Source: Microcaldota archaeon
GTDB taxonomy: Archaea > Micrarchaeota > Micrarchaeia > Micrarchaeales > Micrarchaeaceae
Direction: 5' to 3'
Assembly: GCA_021797575.1 (NCBI GenBank)
Contig: JAJZZN010000018.1
Span: 1-37,904, forward strand
Length of the DNA stretch: 37,904 nucleotides
Of this stretch, positions 1-8,004 are shown piece by piece (within the stretch, counting starts at the first letter, position 1; each line of letters starts with the position of its first letter). The position numbers were made by a program, and so were the translations under genes. The notes beneath the pieces are model-generated. The model worked only from the letters and a program-made list of their open reading frames with translations. It had not been told where the DNA came from and did no database searches.

Positions 1-938
1 GGAACTGCATAGGCCCTTGCAGCGATGCGATTTTGGGAGGGCTTGCTGCGGCGCGTTGCCCTGTGTTCATTTCGCTGCATTTTTGGAATCTGCATGCCGA
101 ACTTATACGCTATTAGCATCATGGCTATTATGGTCGCATAGAATATTATCTGCCCTATGAACAGGTGGACCGTGGATATAGCAGTGCCTATCCCGTAGAA
201 GGCCCACACTAGGGCTATTGAAAACATCCTCAATATGTTGAGCACGAACATCAGCGCTATGCCGCTTACCACCCATATCGCCTTTCGGCCAGGCTTGCCG
301 TCGTAGAGGTAGGCCAGCGGAAGCAGGAACATGAACAGCGCTATGAATGCACCTATGTCTGCGCAAGTAGATGCTATGGATATGGTTCCTGTTGAAGCGC
401 CTATTATCTTAATCCCTTCCTGGGCTACGGGCACTCCTGCAAGGCGCAGCGTGTTGAACACCACGCCTGCATTGAGCATTGTGAACGATGCGTCCAGGTT
501 TGTTACGGGCATGAGAAGCAGAGGCGAAGCGAACAGCACGTAGAAAAGCAGGAACTTCATCCTCTTCAAACCCGAAGTGCCGAATACTGCAAGAATTATG
601 GCGGCGAGAATGAATATGAACAGGAATGCATCGACCCTGTAGCTCAGGAAGATGAAAGACAACGCGACCTTGGAATATGAAAGCAGCATGATATATGCTA
701 TGAACACCGCAGAAGCTATGGCTAGATCCGCCCGCCTGAGGGTTACCTGGAGCTTGTCGTCCTTCATGTAGAACATTATAAACAGAAGCGACATCAGCAT
801 TACTACTATCACATATGTCATTGGGTTGGTATCGGAGACCTGGAACTGCGTTATTGACAAGGAGTTAGTGATAGCGATAACAAACGCTACCAAAACTATG
901 AGCAACCCTAGCAGTCTAATCTTACTCTTCTGCAACAT
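1..938 (-). CDS. Archaeosortase/exosortase-family membrane transpeptidase (3' end outside window)
   Basis: The frame opens at the ATG at 938-936 and stays open for 312 codons to the window edge, so the C-terminus is missing. The product is a polytopic membrane protein with about seven or eight hydrophobic segments. It carries the exosortase/archaeosortase catalytic pattern in order: Cys192 in TCADIG, Arg237 in NILR and His258 in TVHLF, each at the edge of a membrane helix. In this family the Cys-Arg-His triad removes a C-terminal tripartite sorting signal from exported proteins and is thought to join them to lipid. A basic tail rich in Arg and Lys starts near residue 285. The family call rests on motif and topology. 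No gene in this window encodes an obvious substrate with a C-terminal motif, helix and basic cluster. Confidence 0.8.
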   Translation of the reverse strand, partial: MLQKSKIRLLGLLIVLVAFVIAITNSLSITQFQVSDTNPMTYVIVVMLMSLLFIMFYMKDDKLQVTLRRADLAIASAVFIAYIMLLSYSKVALSFIFLSYRVDAFLFIFILAAIILAVFGTSGLKRMKFLLFYVLFASPLLLMPVTNLDASFTMLNAGVVFNTLRLAGVPVAQEGIKIIGASTGTISIASTCADIGAFIALFMFLLPLAYLYDGKPGRKAIWVVSGIALMFVLNILRMFSIALVWAFYGIGTAISTVHLFIGQIIFYATIIAMMLIAYKFGMQIPKMQRNEHRATRRSKPSQNRIAARAYAV

Positions 939-1043
939 GAAATTTATCCTCGGCCGAAATGGGCATCATCACTATTCAGTAGTTACTCTTCTCTTCATCG
1001 GACATATAGATATTTAGGCTAATATTAATATAGCTTCTACTAT

Positions 1044-1484
1044 ATGCGCGCTAAAATGGGATACAGGTACGTTGAGCATACCGCCGACGTGAAGTTCATA
1101 GCTCATGGCAAAGGCATGGAGGAATTGTTCTCCAATTCCGCAATGGCGCTCTTTAACGTCATGGCCGACACTTCGTGCGTAAGTGCGCACGGCAGGAAGG
1201 GCAGGATTGCCAGGATAAGCGTGCGGGCCGGGGATGAGAACACATTGCTGTGGAGGTTCCTGCAGCGCTGCCTTTCTGTACTGGAAGTTCGTGGGGATTT
1301 CGCATACGGAATAAGAGGCGTCCGCATCACAAAGGGCAAGGAGCTAAGGCTGGATTGCAGCCTTGAGTGCAAGGATATGGCAGTGGAATGCTCCAAGCTC
1401 GAGGCGAAGGGAATATCAAAGTACGACCTTGCCGTAAGAAAGGGCAGGGCAGGCTATTCTGCAAGCGTAGTTGTGGATGTTTGA
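1044..1484 (+). CDS. Archease (RtcB ligase cofactor)
   Basis: This 146-residue protein begins with the archease signature YRYVEHTADVKF, followed by GKGMEELFSNSAMALFNVMAD, and ends in the usual hydrophobic strand YSASVVVDV. Archease activates the RNA ligase RtcB, which joins tRNA exon halves and repairs RNA, and uses acidic residues to bind metal. The Asp of HTAD and the final Asp near the C-terminus are present. The middle is divergent: the usual GE..D..KH stretch is replaced by LDCSLECKDMAVE. Length is normal for the family. An in-frame ATG at 1056 is an alternative start that trims four residues. TATA-like sequence lies near 1010. RtcB itself is not in this window. Confidence 0.85.
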   Translation: MRAKMGYRYVEHTADVKFIAHGKGMEELFSNSAMALFNVMADTSCVSAHGRKGRIARISVRAGDENTLLWRFLQRCLSVLEVRGDFAYGIRGVRITKGKELRLDCSLECKDMAVECSKLEAKGISKYDLAVRKGRAGYSASVVVDV

Positions 1485-1492
1485 GCATATGA

Positions 1493-1563
1493 AGCCAGGA
1501 GAGGGAATTGAACCCTCCTACACCGCTCTGCAGGCGGTTGCATAGCCAATCTGCCATCCTGGC
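1493..1563 (-). tRNA. tRNA-Cys (GCA)
   Basis: Read on the minus strand, the acceptor arms GCCAGGA (1563-1557) and TCCTGGC (1500-1494) pair over 7 bp. The anticodon stem ACCGC/GCGGT encloses the loop CTGCAGA with anticodon GCA. The T arm reads GAGGG-TTCAATT-CCCTC. The discriminator base is U, as expected for tRNA-Cys. The 3' CCA is not encoded and no intron is seen. The gene lies 8 nt from the end of the convergent archease gene. A TATA-like element at 1594-1605 is suitably placed upstream. Confidence 0.95.
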
Positions 1564-1593
1564 GCTGCGCTTTTCATATATCTTTTAGTGCGG

Positions 1594-1605
1594 TATTTAT
1601 ATTTT
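1594..1605. promoter_or_regulatory. Shared TATA-like element between tRNA-Cys (-) and CBS protein (+)
   Basis: The stretch TATTTATATTTT lies between the two divergent genes. Counting about 26 nt from its centre in each direction predicts transcription starts near 1573 (minus) and 1625 (plus). These lie about 10 and 13 nt before the tRNA 5' end and the ATG at 1638. Position-based inference. Confidence 0.5.
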
Positions 1606-1637
1606 GCTTTGCAAATCGATATTATTAAGGGGATTGC

Positions 1638-2801
1638 ATGAAGGACTATTTGATAGAGGAATCACAAGCAGGCTTGCCGCAGGAACTGATAACAAAGGTA
1701 GAGTACATGGACGCTAAAACGCCCATACAGCAGGGGCTGTCAATGCTCAAGAAGTATCCTGCCGTGCTGGTGAAGAAGAACGGCTCGTATTATGGCATAA
1801 TGGATTCGAGGAGCCTGTACAGCACAAGAGGCAGCTTCAAGTTCTCAAAGAACCAATCAATAGAAAAGTATACCACAAAGGTGCCTTCCATAGACGACAG
1901 CATGCGCATAGATGATGTAATAACCGCATTCTATACATCTAGGGCTAAGGCGCTGCCATACGTGCTGAAGGGCAGGATAATAGGGGTGCTGGACAGAAAC
2001 ACGCTTGTGAAGATAATACTCTCGCTAGAGCTGCTCGGCGACCAGAAGGTTTCTGATGCTATGAGCACGCCAGCAATAGCGGCGAGCGATCAGATATCGC
2101 TATCGCAAGCGAAATCGGTGATGGAGGACAACAGGATAAAGAGGCTCATAACGCTCCACGACAACAAGTTCTCGGGCTTGATAACATATTTCGGCCTGCT
2201 GAGCAATTACTACACCATCGACGAGCGCCTTCCCGAAAAGAAGACCGACAAGTATATGCCGAGCTCGATCAGGATAGCAGACATAATGGAGAAGAACCCA
2301 GTAACTGTGAGGAATGATGCAGACCTAGCCTCCGCGGCACGGCTGCTGGCAGAGAACAACATATCCTCATTGATAGTCACGAACAGGCAAGGCATGCCTG
2401 TAGGTATACTTACTGTTACAGACGTGCTTGAAAACGTCATAAACAGGAGGAGGCTGGAGGAGAACAGGATATTCATATCGGGCATAGACAAGACGGTGAA
2501 GGAGTATGAGCCAGAATTGAGGTCAGGGCTCAAGCAGCTCTTGCAGCAGCTTGAGAGGGTTAAGAGCATAAGCATACAGTACATAGCAATGAACATCAAG
2601 AGGACGCGTGGAAACAGGTACGACATAAAGGTGCGCGTCGCACTCAAGAACGGCGGCACCATATCTGTGAACGTCGCCGATTTCATACTGGAGCGCACAT
2701 TCAATGAAGCCCTAGACAGCATAAAGAGGGACGTCATAAAGGCCAAGGAGCGCAAAATCGGCCTCAAGAAGCTGGATGTAGACAAGAGTATAGGTGAATG
2801 A
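1638..2801 (+). CDS. Four-CBS-domain protein with ribosome-hibernation-like C-terminal domain
   Basis: This is a 387-residue soluble protein. Four CBS repeats are visible at about 24-65, 76-130, 135-190 and 211-270; the last is the clearest (IADIMEKNPVTV ... GILTVTDVLENVI). CBS pairs bind adenine nucleotides and act as energy sensors. Residues about 290-372 form a separate domain with two strands (YDIKVRVALKNGGTISVNV) followed by a long helix (FNEALDSIKRDVIKAK). This resembles the beta-beta-alpha end of the HPF/S30AE ribosome-hibernation fold; archaeal proteins joining CBS domains to an HPF-like domain are known. The HPF assignment is inferred by eye. The next gene begins 4 nt after the stop, so the two are probably co-transcribed. 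Confidence 0.75.
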   Translation: MKDYLIEESQAGLPQELITKVEYMDAKTPIQQGLSMLKKYPAVLVKKNGSYYGIMDSRSLYSTRGSFKFSKNQSIEKYTTKVPSIDDSMRIDDVITAFYTSRAKALPYVLKGRIIGVLDRNTLVKIILSLELLGDQKVSDAMSTPAIAASDQISLSQAKSVMEDNRIKRLITLHDNKFSGLITYFGLLSNYYTIDERLPEKKTDKYMPSSIRIADIMEKNPVTVRNDADLASAARLLAENNISSLIVTNRQGMPVGILTVTDVLENVINRRRLEENRIFISGIDKTVKEYEPELRSGLKQLLQQLERVKSISIQYIAMNIKRTRGNRYDIKVRVALKNGGTISVNVADFILERTFNEALDSIKRDVIKAKERKIGLKKLDVDKSIGE

Positions 2802-2804
2802 AAG

Positions 2805-3281
2805 ATGGCAATTGGCGCAAGAAGGGGCTACAAGTCCCAATCAAGCCTGGAACTGCTCATAACGCTATCTTTCGGGCTGATAATATTGCTGCCCATAGTA
2901 GTACTCGCCTTCATACAGATATCTGCCTCCACATCTACGCTATCGACTACAGAGGCGCAGCAGGTTGCAAGCAAGCTTGCATCAGTCGCTTCTGTGGTGG
3001 GATCGCAGGGATCCCCTGCAAAAGAGGTGGTATCGATACAGATACCGCCTGACGTGCAGGCGATAATGGTCGGCACGCCTAGCGGAGGAGTGGGCCATGA
3101 GATAATCTTCAATGTGAGCACGAACGCAGGGGTCAGCTTCATAACGGCATATACCCCAGTGAACGTTAGCGGCAACCTCGCCAATATAGAGGCTACAGCA
3201 ACCTACCTGATCAATGTTAGCGCCCAGGATGCATGCCCGAGCGACACGGCGGTGCCGTGCGTTTACATACAGGAGGAATGA
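2805..3281 (+). CDS. Class III signal peptide (type IV pilin-like) protein
   Basis: This 158-residue protein starts with a short basic segment (ARRGYKS), then QSSLELL and a hydrophobic stretch to about residue 42. That is the archaeal class III signal pattern cut by a FlaK/PibD-type prepilin peptidase before the QSS segment, leaving the hydrophobic helix to assemble into a filament. The remainder is Ser/Thr/Ala/Val-rich with sequons NVS and two Cys near the C-terminus (CPSDTAVPC). It may be a minor pilin, archaellin-like subunit or surface adhesin; no assembly ATPase or platform gene is nearby. A GGTGA motif at 2793-2797, inside the end of the CBS gene, is a good ribosome binding site for this ATG. 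Confidence 0.75.
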   Translation: MAIGARRGYKSQSSLELLITLSFGLIILLPIVVLAFIQISASTSTLSTTEAQQVASKLASVASVVGSQGSPAKEVVSIQIPPDVQAIMVGTPSGGVGHEIIFNVSTNAGVSFITAYTPVNVSGNLANIEATATYLINVSAQDACPSDTAVPCVYIQEE

Positions 3282-3291
3282 TGGGCTGCGC

Positions 3292-3933
3292 TCACAGCCT
3301 GAGCGAATATATGTGCCTGTAGAGCTTCTTCCCCTTCTTCATGCCGTAAAGTGTGTAGGACCTCTCAGGCTTGAGCTTGTAGAGCGAGAAGAAGTATGAC
3401 ACGAGCTTCTTGTCGCTTATGTATAGGTCGTATCCCGAATTTATCTTCTCCTTCTTTGATATGAAGGCGTTGTTCCTCTCTATGTATGATTCTATCTTCT
3501 TCAGCATCCTCTCGACTAGAAACGTATCGCCCCGCAGCTGCACCAGCGCCTCGTAGTATCCCGAGACCTTCCTGACGCAATCCCTGCACATCCATTTCCT
3601 TATCCTCAGGTCTATGCGCTTGTCGAACTCGACGGTGCCGCCTTCGACTGAGCACTTGAACCGGAGAACGGCGTTCGTCTTGCTGTATGACACCACCTTG
3701 AAATCGCAATCCGGGGCCTTCAGCACAGTCTTGATGGCCGCAGTGAGAGCGCTCTTCGTGAGCTGGAAGTTGTCCATGCCTACGCGTATACGCTCGCACG
3801 ACTTGCACTGGTACACTTCTGCGCTGTCCGGTATCTTGCGCTTGAGCCTGTCTATGGTGCAGTCCTCGCAGAACTCGCCGATGAAGCGTATATCATCGCT
3901 GGACTTATTGCATATGGGGCAGTGTATGGCCAT
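3292..3933 (-). CDS. NMD3-family 50S subunit biogenesis/export-type protein
   Basis: The 213-residue product has four CxxC pairs: C5/C8, C22/C25, C43/C46 and C116/C119. Spacing matches the zinc-binding N-terminal region of NMD3. Eukaryotic NMD3 is the adaptor for 60S subunit export; archaeal homologues are thought to act in large-subunit biogenesis. A short basic tail follows (about residues 130-213). It is shorter than many archaeal NMD3 proteins, so the C-terminal part may be reduced. It is the last gene of the secF-secD-nmd3 group, starting 9 nt after secD. The end is convergent with the pilin-like gene, 10 nt away. Confidence 0.85.
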   Translation of the reverse strand: MAIHCPICNKSSDDIRFIGEFCEDCTIDRLKRKIPDSAEVYQCKSCERIRVGMDNFQLTKSALTAAIKTVLKAPDCDFKVVSYSKTNAVLRFKCSVEGGTVEFDKRIDLRIRKWMCRDCVRKVSGYYEALVQLRGDTFLVERMLKKIESYIERNNAFISKKEKINSGYDLYISDKKLVSYFFSLYKLKPERSYTLYGMKKGKKLYRHIYSLRL

Positions 3934-3942
3934 CTTGACCGC

Positions 3943-5514
3943 CTAACCGAAGTGCTTGCTCAGTATTGCGCCGTATGCGGGCCTGGTTATCAGCACGCCG
4001 AGCAGGGCGCCGATTATCGTAGCTTCTGAAAAGCCTATCACAGTGACCATAGAGGTTGAGAAGAACAGGGGCATCATCGCCATTATGAGCAGAAGCGCAT
4101 CCATCCATATGATGTAGAACGCCTTGCTTATCAGGCCCTTTGCGGTAGTCTGCTCGCTGCCATGGGAGAGCATCTCGTCAGTTATTATTATCTGCGCGTC
4201 CACTCCAGTTCCAACCACTGCTATTATGCCTGCTACAGCCGCGAGGTCTATCGTGCCTATCAGCCCTATTATAGATGTTATTATGAATAGCTCTGCGAAC
4301 GTCGTGAGCAGTATGGGCGCTACTAGGAACATCTTCTTGTACCTTAGCGTTATGAATATCGATATCGCCGCTATCGCGACTATGCCTATGATGCCGCTGA
4401 CTATCAGCGACTGCTTGCCGAGTGTAGGCGAAACTGGAGAAGGAACCCCAGGTATAACCGCTATGGGAAGCGCCCCTCCACTCAGTATGCTCGCTATCGT
4501 CTTCTCCTGGTCCGTAGCGTAGCTAAGCTGATCGCTCTTGGGCAGCGTCAGCGGCGCCACCCCGGATATTTCATAACTGTCGCTCACGTTGCCCGTGGTG
4601 AGCGAAGGATTGAGTATGGGCGCGGAAAGCAGGCCAACTAGGCCCCAGCTTTCGACTATGGTTTCGTTCGGCGCTATCGCAGTGAACTGAGGCGTCATGT
4701 TCGCATTGCTCTCGAGATCTACAGTGCGGTTTGTAGACATTAGGTAGTCTATTAGGCTGCGGTTGAGGTTGTAGCTTGCATATATCTTTGTGTACCTCGG
4801 ATTCGCTGCCACGAACTTCTCGGCGCTGGCTATGCTCGCATTCGTATCTGAAACTGATATGACCGGTATCGTCTGGTTGCCCAAGACAAGGGCGGATTGT
4901 ATCATGCTCAACGCCCTGCTCGGCGTAAGCCCTAGGGACGAGTTGCCCAATATCGAAGAGTTTATTAGTATAAGTGCATTTGTCGGGCGGTCGAGGTACA
5001 TGTAGAGCGGCTTGTTAGCCTGGCCGAACACGGCCTTTGCGAATGTGCTCATCGATGGCGCAGTTATGAAGAACTGGACAGCCCAAGTATAGGTATTGTT
5101 GACCAGCTGCGGCGATATCGAGCCTATGCTGCCCTTGAGTATATCTGACCCGTTTATGGCTGCCGTGCCGTTGACCACACCAACGAAAGTCCCCTGGCTT
5201 TGTATGATTCTTATCGTGCTGTTCACATCGGCCGGCGATACCGAAGGTATAGTCACGTATATGTTTGAATTGCCTACTCCCTCTACTGTGACCTCCTTCA
5301 GCCCGAAGGTGGATACCCTCTGCTGCAGGTCTGCAATCATGGTGCTCATTGTTGTGGCGTTTGCACTGTGCTCCAGTGTCACAGGTATAAGCGTCCCGCC
5401 GGCGAAGTCTATGCCGAAATGTATGCCGTAATGCACGTCGAGGAGAGCCAAGGCTGCTATTATTACTACAAGTATTATTATCTTGTAGTCCTTCATATAT
5501 GCTTTAAGGCTCAT
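3943..5514 (-). CDS. secD: Protein translocase subunit SecD
   Basis: This 523-residue membrane protein has one N-terminal helix (about 11-28), the SecD motif FGIDFAGGTLI just after it, a large extracytoplasmic domain of about 330 residues, and five C-terminal helices. The conserved segment VVGTGVDAQIIITDEM lies in the membrane part. SecD works with SecF at the SecYE channel to help late steps of protein export. Its start codon overlaps the secF stop as ATGA (5514-5511), a translational-coupling arrangement. The extracytoplasmic domain carries several N-glycosylation sequons (NAT, NST, NGT, NGS), which fits export to the outer face. Confidence 0.93.
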   Translation of the reverse strand: MSLKAYMKDYKIIILVVIIAALALLDVHYGIHFGIDFAGGTLIPVTLEHSANATTMSTMIADLQQRVSTFGLKEVTVEGVGNSNIYVTIPSVSPADVNSTIRIIQSQGTFVGVVNGTAAINGSDILKGSIGSISPQLVNNTYTWAVQFFITAPSMSTFAKAVFGQANKPLYMYLDRPTNALILINSSILGNSSLGLTPSRALSMIQSALVLGNQTIPVISVSDTNASIASAEKFVAANPRYTKIYASYNLNRSLIDYLMSTNRTVDLESNANMTPQFTAIAPNETIVESWGLVGLLSAPILNPSLTTGNVSDSYEISGVAPLTLPKSDQLSYATDQEKTIASILSGGALPIAVIPGVPSPVSPTLGKQSLIVSGIIGIVAIAAISIFITLRYKKMFLVAPILLTTFAELFIITSIIGLIGTIDLAAVAGIIAVVGTGVDAQIIITDEMLSHGSEQTTAKGLISKAFYIIWMDALLLIMAMMPLFFSTSMVTVIGFSEATIIGALLGVLITRPAYGAILSKHFG

Positions 5515-6707
5515 CTCAATACATCCCTCTTCTTTTTATACCAGAGCACGAACACTGTGTTGCCGAACCATGTGGTGAATATGTCGCCTATAAGGCCGGC
5601 GAGCACCACGCCGGCTATCTCAAAATATGTTGGTATGAACGCTATGTATGATATCACGAAAAGTGCAGAAAAGACTATTATTGCTGTAGAGGTCATCGTC
5701 AGGCCGGTTTTCATAGAGCTGAAGGCCCTCGATTCCGGAGTCTCTTCGCTTCTCTTGAGTATCCTTATTGATGAAAGCAGCTCGGTATCTATCGCGTATC
5801 CAATCAGCATCAGCAGCCCTCCTATCGTAGCGGTGCCCATAGGTATGCCGAAGGCACCCATAGCACCCAGGGCTATGAGTATGTCGTTCGCTGCGCCGAA
5901 TACCACTGCTATTGACGGTATGACGGTCCTGAATATGAAGAATACTATTATTGCCACGAGTATGAATGCGTATATTACTATATTGAACATCTGCCCCAGG
6001 AAGAAGCTGCCGAGCGTCGGTGTTACCTCGTTGTATGAATATGTTGTGAACGGCACTTTGGACTTCAGGACTGAGATTACCTTGGATTCATATGCAGCGC
6101 TTGCATTAGCTATCGAGCCCTGCAGCACCGATACCATCTGGGATGGATTGCTGTCATTGTATGACGGCTTCGCTTTTAGGAACGGAGAAATCGACGCAAG
6201 CCCGGCAGACACATTATCCTTTATTGATGCTATGGAAGTGCTGATGTTCTTCTGCGCTGCGGAAATCTCAGCTATTAGCGTGCTGTTGCCAGGGCTGCTC
6301 TTAAGGCTGTCATTAGCGACAGCCTGCTGCACCACTGCAGATGAATATGTGCTGTATGCGGAATATGCTGACGTAAGCCGCGCCTGTGCCGAGGATATGC
6401 TCTGGTTGTTGGTCAGCGTTATAGAGAGGCCGCCTGTAGTCTTGGCAACAGTGGCTTGGGCGCCTGGTATGTTGGAATCTATGTATGATACGAGGGCCCT
6501 CTGGTTTATGCTTCCCGCAGAGCTGGTCTGTACGGTTATTGTGACGCCACCCCTCAATGAAGAATCAAGCTGTATGTGCGGTATGAACACCAAGCTTATC
6601 AAGAGCAACGCTATCGGTATTATTGCATAACGCTTGTAGTTCTTGCTTTCGTATATGTTGCGCATCTTTATACACGCCTTGGCCCTGGCCGGCGGTATGC
6701 CGTTCAT
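5511..6707 (-). CDS. secF: Protein translocase subunit SecF with enlarged first external loop
   Basis: This 398-residue protein has an N-terminal helix followed by SSLRGGVTITV (the SecF version of the LDxxGG motif). Five C-terminal helices include LMLIGYAIDTELLSSIRIL, matching the SecF GYSxxDT region. It partners SecD, encoded just downstream with a 4-nt overlap. Archaeal SecF is commonly near 300 residues. The excess is an Ala/Ser-rich, coiled-coil-like insertion at about residues 95-215 in the first external loop. A TATA-like box at about 6744-6751 predicts a start of transcription near 6722, 15 nt before this ATG. An internal ATG at 6665 is an alternative start. Confidence 0.92.
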   Translation of the reverse strand: MNGIPPARAKACIKMRNIYESKNYKRYAIIPIALLLISLVFIPHIQLDSSLRGGVTITVQTSSAGSINQRALVSYIDSNIPGAQATVAKTTGGLSITLTNNQSISSAQARLTSAYSAYSTYSSAVVQQAVANDSLKSSPGNSTLIAEISAAQKNISTSIASIKDNVSAGLASISPFLKAKPSYNDSNPSQMVSVLQGSIANASAAYESKVISVLKSKVPFTTYSYNEVTPTLGSFFLGQMFNIVIYAFILVAIIVFFIFRTVIPSIAVVFGAANDILIALGAMGAFGIPMGTATIGGLLMLIGYAIDTELLSSIRILKRSEETPESRAFSSMKTGLTMTSTAIIVFSALFVISYIAFIPTYFEIAGVVLAGLIGDIFTTWFGNTVFVLWYKKKRDVLR

Positions 6708-6782
6708 CCGGGGAGTACAATAACCTACATTGAGTTCGTAATCCTATAAATAGCATTATGTTGCTTGATTTGAATAATTAAT

Positions 6783-6800
6783 TAAAAAAGAAAAAGAAAA
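6783..6800 (-). terminator. T-rich transcription terminator
   Basis: The plus strand is almost pure A/G here, so minus-strand transcripts carry a U-rich tract 40 nt past the stop of the 91-residue membrane protein gene. Oligo-T tracts without a hairpin are typical archaeal terminators. It also separates that gene from the secF promoter. Confidence 0.5.
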
Positions 6801-6840
6801 GCCACAAGCCGTATGGGTTTACGCGTATTTATTCATCGAT

Positions 6841-7116
6841 TTACGCGTATTTCTTCATCAGCTTGAGGTGCAGTGCCGATGCGAAGCCGAACACTATCAT
6901 GAACAGCGAGAATATCAGCAGTGCCCACCCGAAGAAACCCGAAAGAAGGCTCAGTGCTGTACCTTGCGAAAGGAGCAACAGGCCCAGTATGAAGAAGTAG
7001 ATTCCCCAATATACTGCCTTGTATATCTCCCATCCGGAATGTTTCTCCCTGTAGTGCAGCATCCTAGAATATTGCATACTAGGATCTACTGTTATAACCG
7101 TTTTCTTTTCAGCCAT
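6841..7116 (-). CDS. Small two-helix membrane protein, unknown function
   Basis: I do not recognise this 91-residue protein. It has a polar N-terminus of about 30 residues, then hydrophobic helices at about 33-50 and 58-81, and a short basic end (KLMKKYA). Few charges between the helices suggest a hairpin with both ends in the cytoplasm. The start is well supported: a GGTGA ribosome binding site (7127-7123) sits 6 nt before the ATG. It is divergent from rio1 and ends at a T-rich terminator, so it is probably a single-gene unit. Confidence 0.7.
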   Translation of the reverse strand: MAEKKTVITVDPSMQYSRMLHYREKHSGWEIYKAVYWGIYFFILGLLLLSQGTALSLLSGFFGWALLIFSLFMIVFGFASALHLKLMKKYA

Positions 7117-7160
7117 ATGTATTCACCTATCAATATTAAGAAAGAAACACTTAAAAAGGT

Positions 7161-7168
7161 TATTTATT
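7161..7168. promoter_or_regulatory. Shared TATA-like element (small membrane protein / rio1)
   Basis: TATTTATT lies between the divergent genes. About 26 nt from its centre predicts starts near 7138 (minus, 22-nt leader with a GGTGA site) and 7190 (plus, 14-nt leader to the ATG at 7204). Inferred from position only. Confidence 0.35.
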
Positions 7169-7203
7169 GGTTTTGAGGTATATTAGATAAAAGGGGCTTG
7201 GCA

Positions 7204-7995
7204 ATGGCAAGGAGGAGCAAGAGGAAGATGCCCGAAAGGTCGGACTACATGATGAAGGAGCAGAAGAAGGTAGAGGCGACGCTCGACCCCAGGACCATGC
7301 AGTACCTGAGCAAGTTTTTCAATAAGGGGGTAATAAGCAAGCTGGAGCATGTCATAGCGGTAGGCAAGGAATCAGACGTGTACATGGCTACCGCAGGAGA
7401 TGCAGAGATAGTGGCAGGCGAATATGTAATAGTCAAGTTCTTCAGGATAGAGACATCTACGTTCTTCAACATGGTGGACTACATCACCGGGGACCCCAGG
7501 TTCGCCAAGATGGAGGGAAGAAGCAAGTCAGCGATAATAGATACGTGGTGCAGGAAGGAGTTCGGCAACCTCGAGATAGCCTCTAATGCGGGAGTGATGG
7601 CCCCGAAGCCATACATGTTCAACAGGTCCATACTAGCAATGGAGTTCATAGGGGATGAGGGCAACCCCGCACCGCAGCTTCGCAACTACAGAATGGATAT
7701 AGGCGAGGCGGAAAGGATGCGCGCGACCATTATGGATTACGTTAGGAAGATGTACTCGGCAGGCCTGGTCCATGGCGATCTGAGCGAGTACAACACACTT
7801 GTCAAGGACGGAGTGCCGTACCTGATTGATTTCGGCCAGGGCGTTGTGACCCGGCACCCGCATGCCCTGGCGTTCCTAAGGCGCGATATAGAGAACATAG
7901 CGTCGTATTTCAAGCACGCCTATGGGATAGAGACAGATGTCCTCAAGGAGTACAACAGCATAACAGGAAACGATGCGGCGGGCACTGAAGGCTGA
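7204..7995 (+). CDS. rio1: RIO1-type serine/threonine protein kinase
   Basis: This 263-residue kinase has the RIO1 signature set: the nucleotide loop GKESDVY (about 54-60), catalytic Lys78 in VIVKFFR, the catalytic loop HGDLSEYN with Asp192 and Asn197, and the metal-binding DFGQ with Asp209. RIO1 acts late in small ribosomal subunit maturation as a kinase/ATPase. A basic N-terminus (ARRSKRK) and the RIO helical region before the kinase fold are present. The frame is open to a TTG at 7198, but the ATG at 7204 was chosen. The gene is convergent with thiI, 9 nt apart. Confidence 0.95.
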   Translation: MARRSKRKMPERSDYMMKEQKKVEATLDPRTMQYLSKFFNKGVISKLEHVIAVGKESDVYMATAGDAEIVAGEYVIVKFFRIETSTFFNMVDYITGDPRFAKMEGRSKSAIIDTWCRKEFGNLEIASNAGVMAPKPYMFNRSILAMEFIGDEGNPAPQLRNYRMDIGEAERMRATIMDYVRKMYSAGLVHGDLSEYNTLVKDGVPYLIDFGQGVVTRHPHALAFLRRDIENIASYFKHAYGIETDVLKEYNSITGNDAAGTEG

Positions 7996-8004
7996 GCGTA
8001 TCAA

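Noticed and set aside
2210-2785. 191-codon minus-strand frame opposite the CBS gene
   Set aside because: Antisense shadow of the clear CBS-domain gene, no ribosome binding site or motif.
5368-6630. 420-codon plus-strand open frame opposite secF and the secD start
   Set aside because: It is antisense to the well-identified secF gene, has no family motifs, and mirrors the codon pattern of hydrophobic segments on the other strand.
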